Source: Strix aluco (lineage: Eukaryota; Chordata; Aves; Strigiformes; Strigidae). Taken from it: DNA of 64,000 nt. Positions 63,720 to 64,000 of this stretch are shown here, piece after piece. Within the stretch, counting starts at the first letter, position 1; the number at the start of each line of letters is the position of its first letter. The notes below the pieces were generated by a model. That model ran no database searches, had not been told where the DNA came from, and worked only from the letters and a program-made list of their open reading frames with translations. Made by a program: the position numbers and the translations under genes. The DNA lies in NCBI RefSeq assembly GCF_031877795.1, contig NC_133933.1, forward strand, positions 23,526,029-23,590,028, read 5' to 3'.

Positions 63720-64000
63720 CTTGAAAAGCAAGAAGAGAAAGCAGCAAGTCAGGAGGGCAGCAAGCCCTACTCACACTGTAATTTACAGTGGGCATTAGCA
63801 AACACAGAACACATCACCACCCTGGCAGGAATGATCTGCTCCATGCAGCAAAACTCCTGAAGAGGTGAGGGAGCACATCTCAGCAACTCCAAGCCCACAC
63901 CAGCCATGGGACATCCTTAGCAGACAGCACAGGTGCCATGCAAGTTTTACATCAGCCTGAGCTGTAGTTCATATCAGCCCCTGGATGTGCCTCCAGAGAG
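63720..64000 (-). other. COQ8A: COQ8A intron, truncated by window end
   Basis: This is the 3' part of the intron upstream of the first COQ8A exon in view. Nothing else is seen. The next exon, expected to carry the C-lobe region ending near QEIRNE in human, is outside the window. Confidence 0.75.

Overview
This window is vertebrate nuclear DNA and most likely avian. It is AT-rich and repeat-poor, genes are split into short exons by long GT-AG introns, and one recognisable repeat is an old CR1-type LINE 3' fragment. There are no operons, CRISPR arrays, phages or bacterial features. The bird assignment is an inference from repeat content and protein similarity; the species cannot be read from the sequence.

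Plus strand, 1 to about 57.26 kb: the 3' half of CDC42BPA (MRCK-alpha, a CDC42-binding Ser/Thr kinase of the DMPK/ROCK family). The kinase domain and most of the coiled coil lie upstream of the window. Twenty-four exon segments were placed by eye with splice sites and phases. Together they give 3192 nt, exactly 1064 codons including the stop, with no frame break. In order they encode the end of the coiled coil (1562-10782), a variable linker with three in-frame exons of 48, 39 and 120 nt (13501-22687), a zinc-binding C1 domain (24837-25841), a PH domain (about 25820-29046), a CNH/citron domain (29807-36933), the CRIB motif (38242-38359), an in-frame cassette with a second CRIB-like motif (44688-44870), and a Ser-rich C-terminal tail with the stop codon (49855-52456). 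A 3' UTR of about 4.8 kb follows, with AATAAA at 57232.

About 57.3 to 60.0 kb is an intergenic gap with no supportable gene. Minus strand, about 60.04 to 63.72 kb: the last four coding exons of COQ8A (ADCK3/CABC1, the mitochondrial atypical kinase-like protein for coenzyme Q synthesis), including the DFG-containing exon, the stop codon and a 3' UTR of about 1.1 kb. The two genes converge tail to tail. This matches the CDC42BPA-COQ8A neighbourhood of human 1q42. They act in unrelated processes (actomyosin control by CDC42, and ubiquinone synthesis), so their adjacency looks syntenic, not functional.

I found no new multi-gene system. The points most worth a second look are the second CRIB-like cassette exon, the block of in-frame cassettes before the C1 domain, an apparently unreported 51-nt in-frame candidate exon in the tail (51482-51532), and a non-consensus splice donor just before the true CRIB exon.
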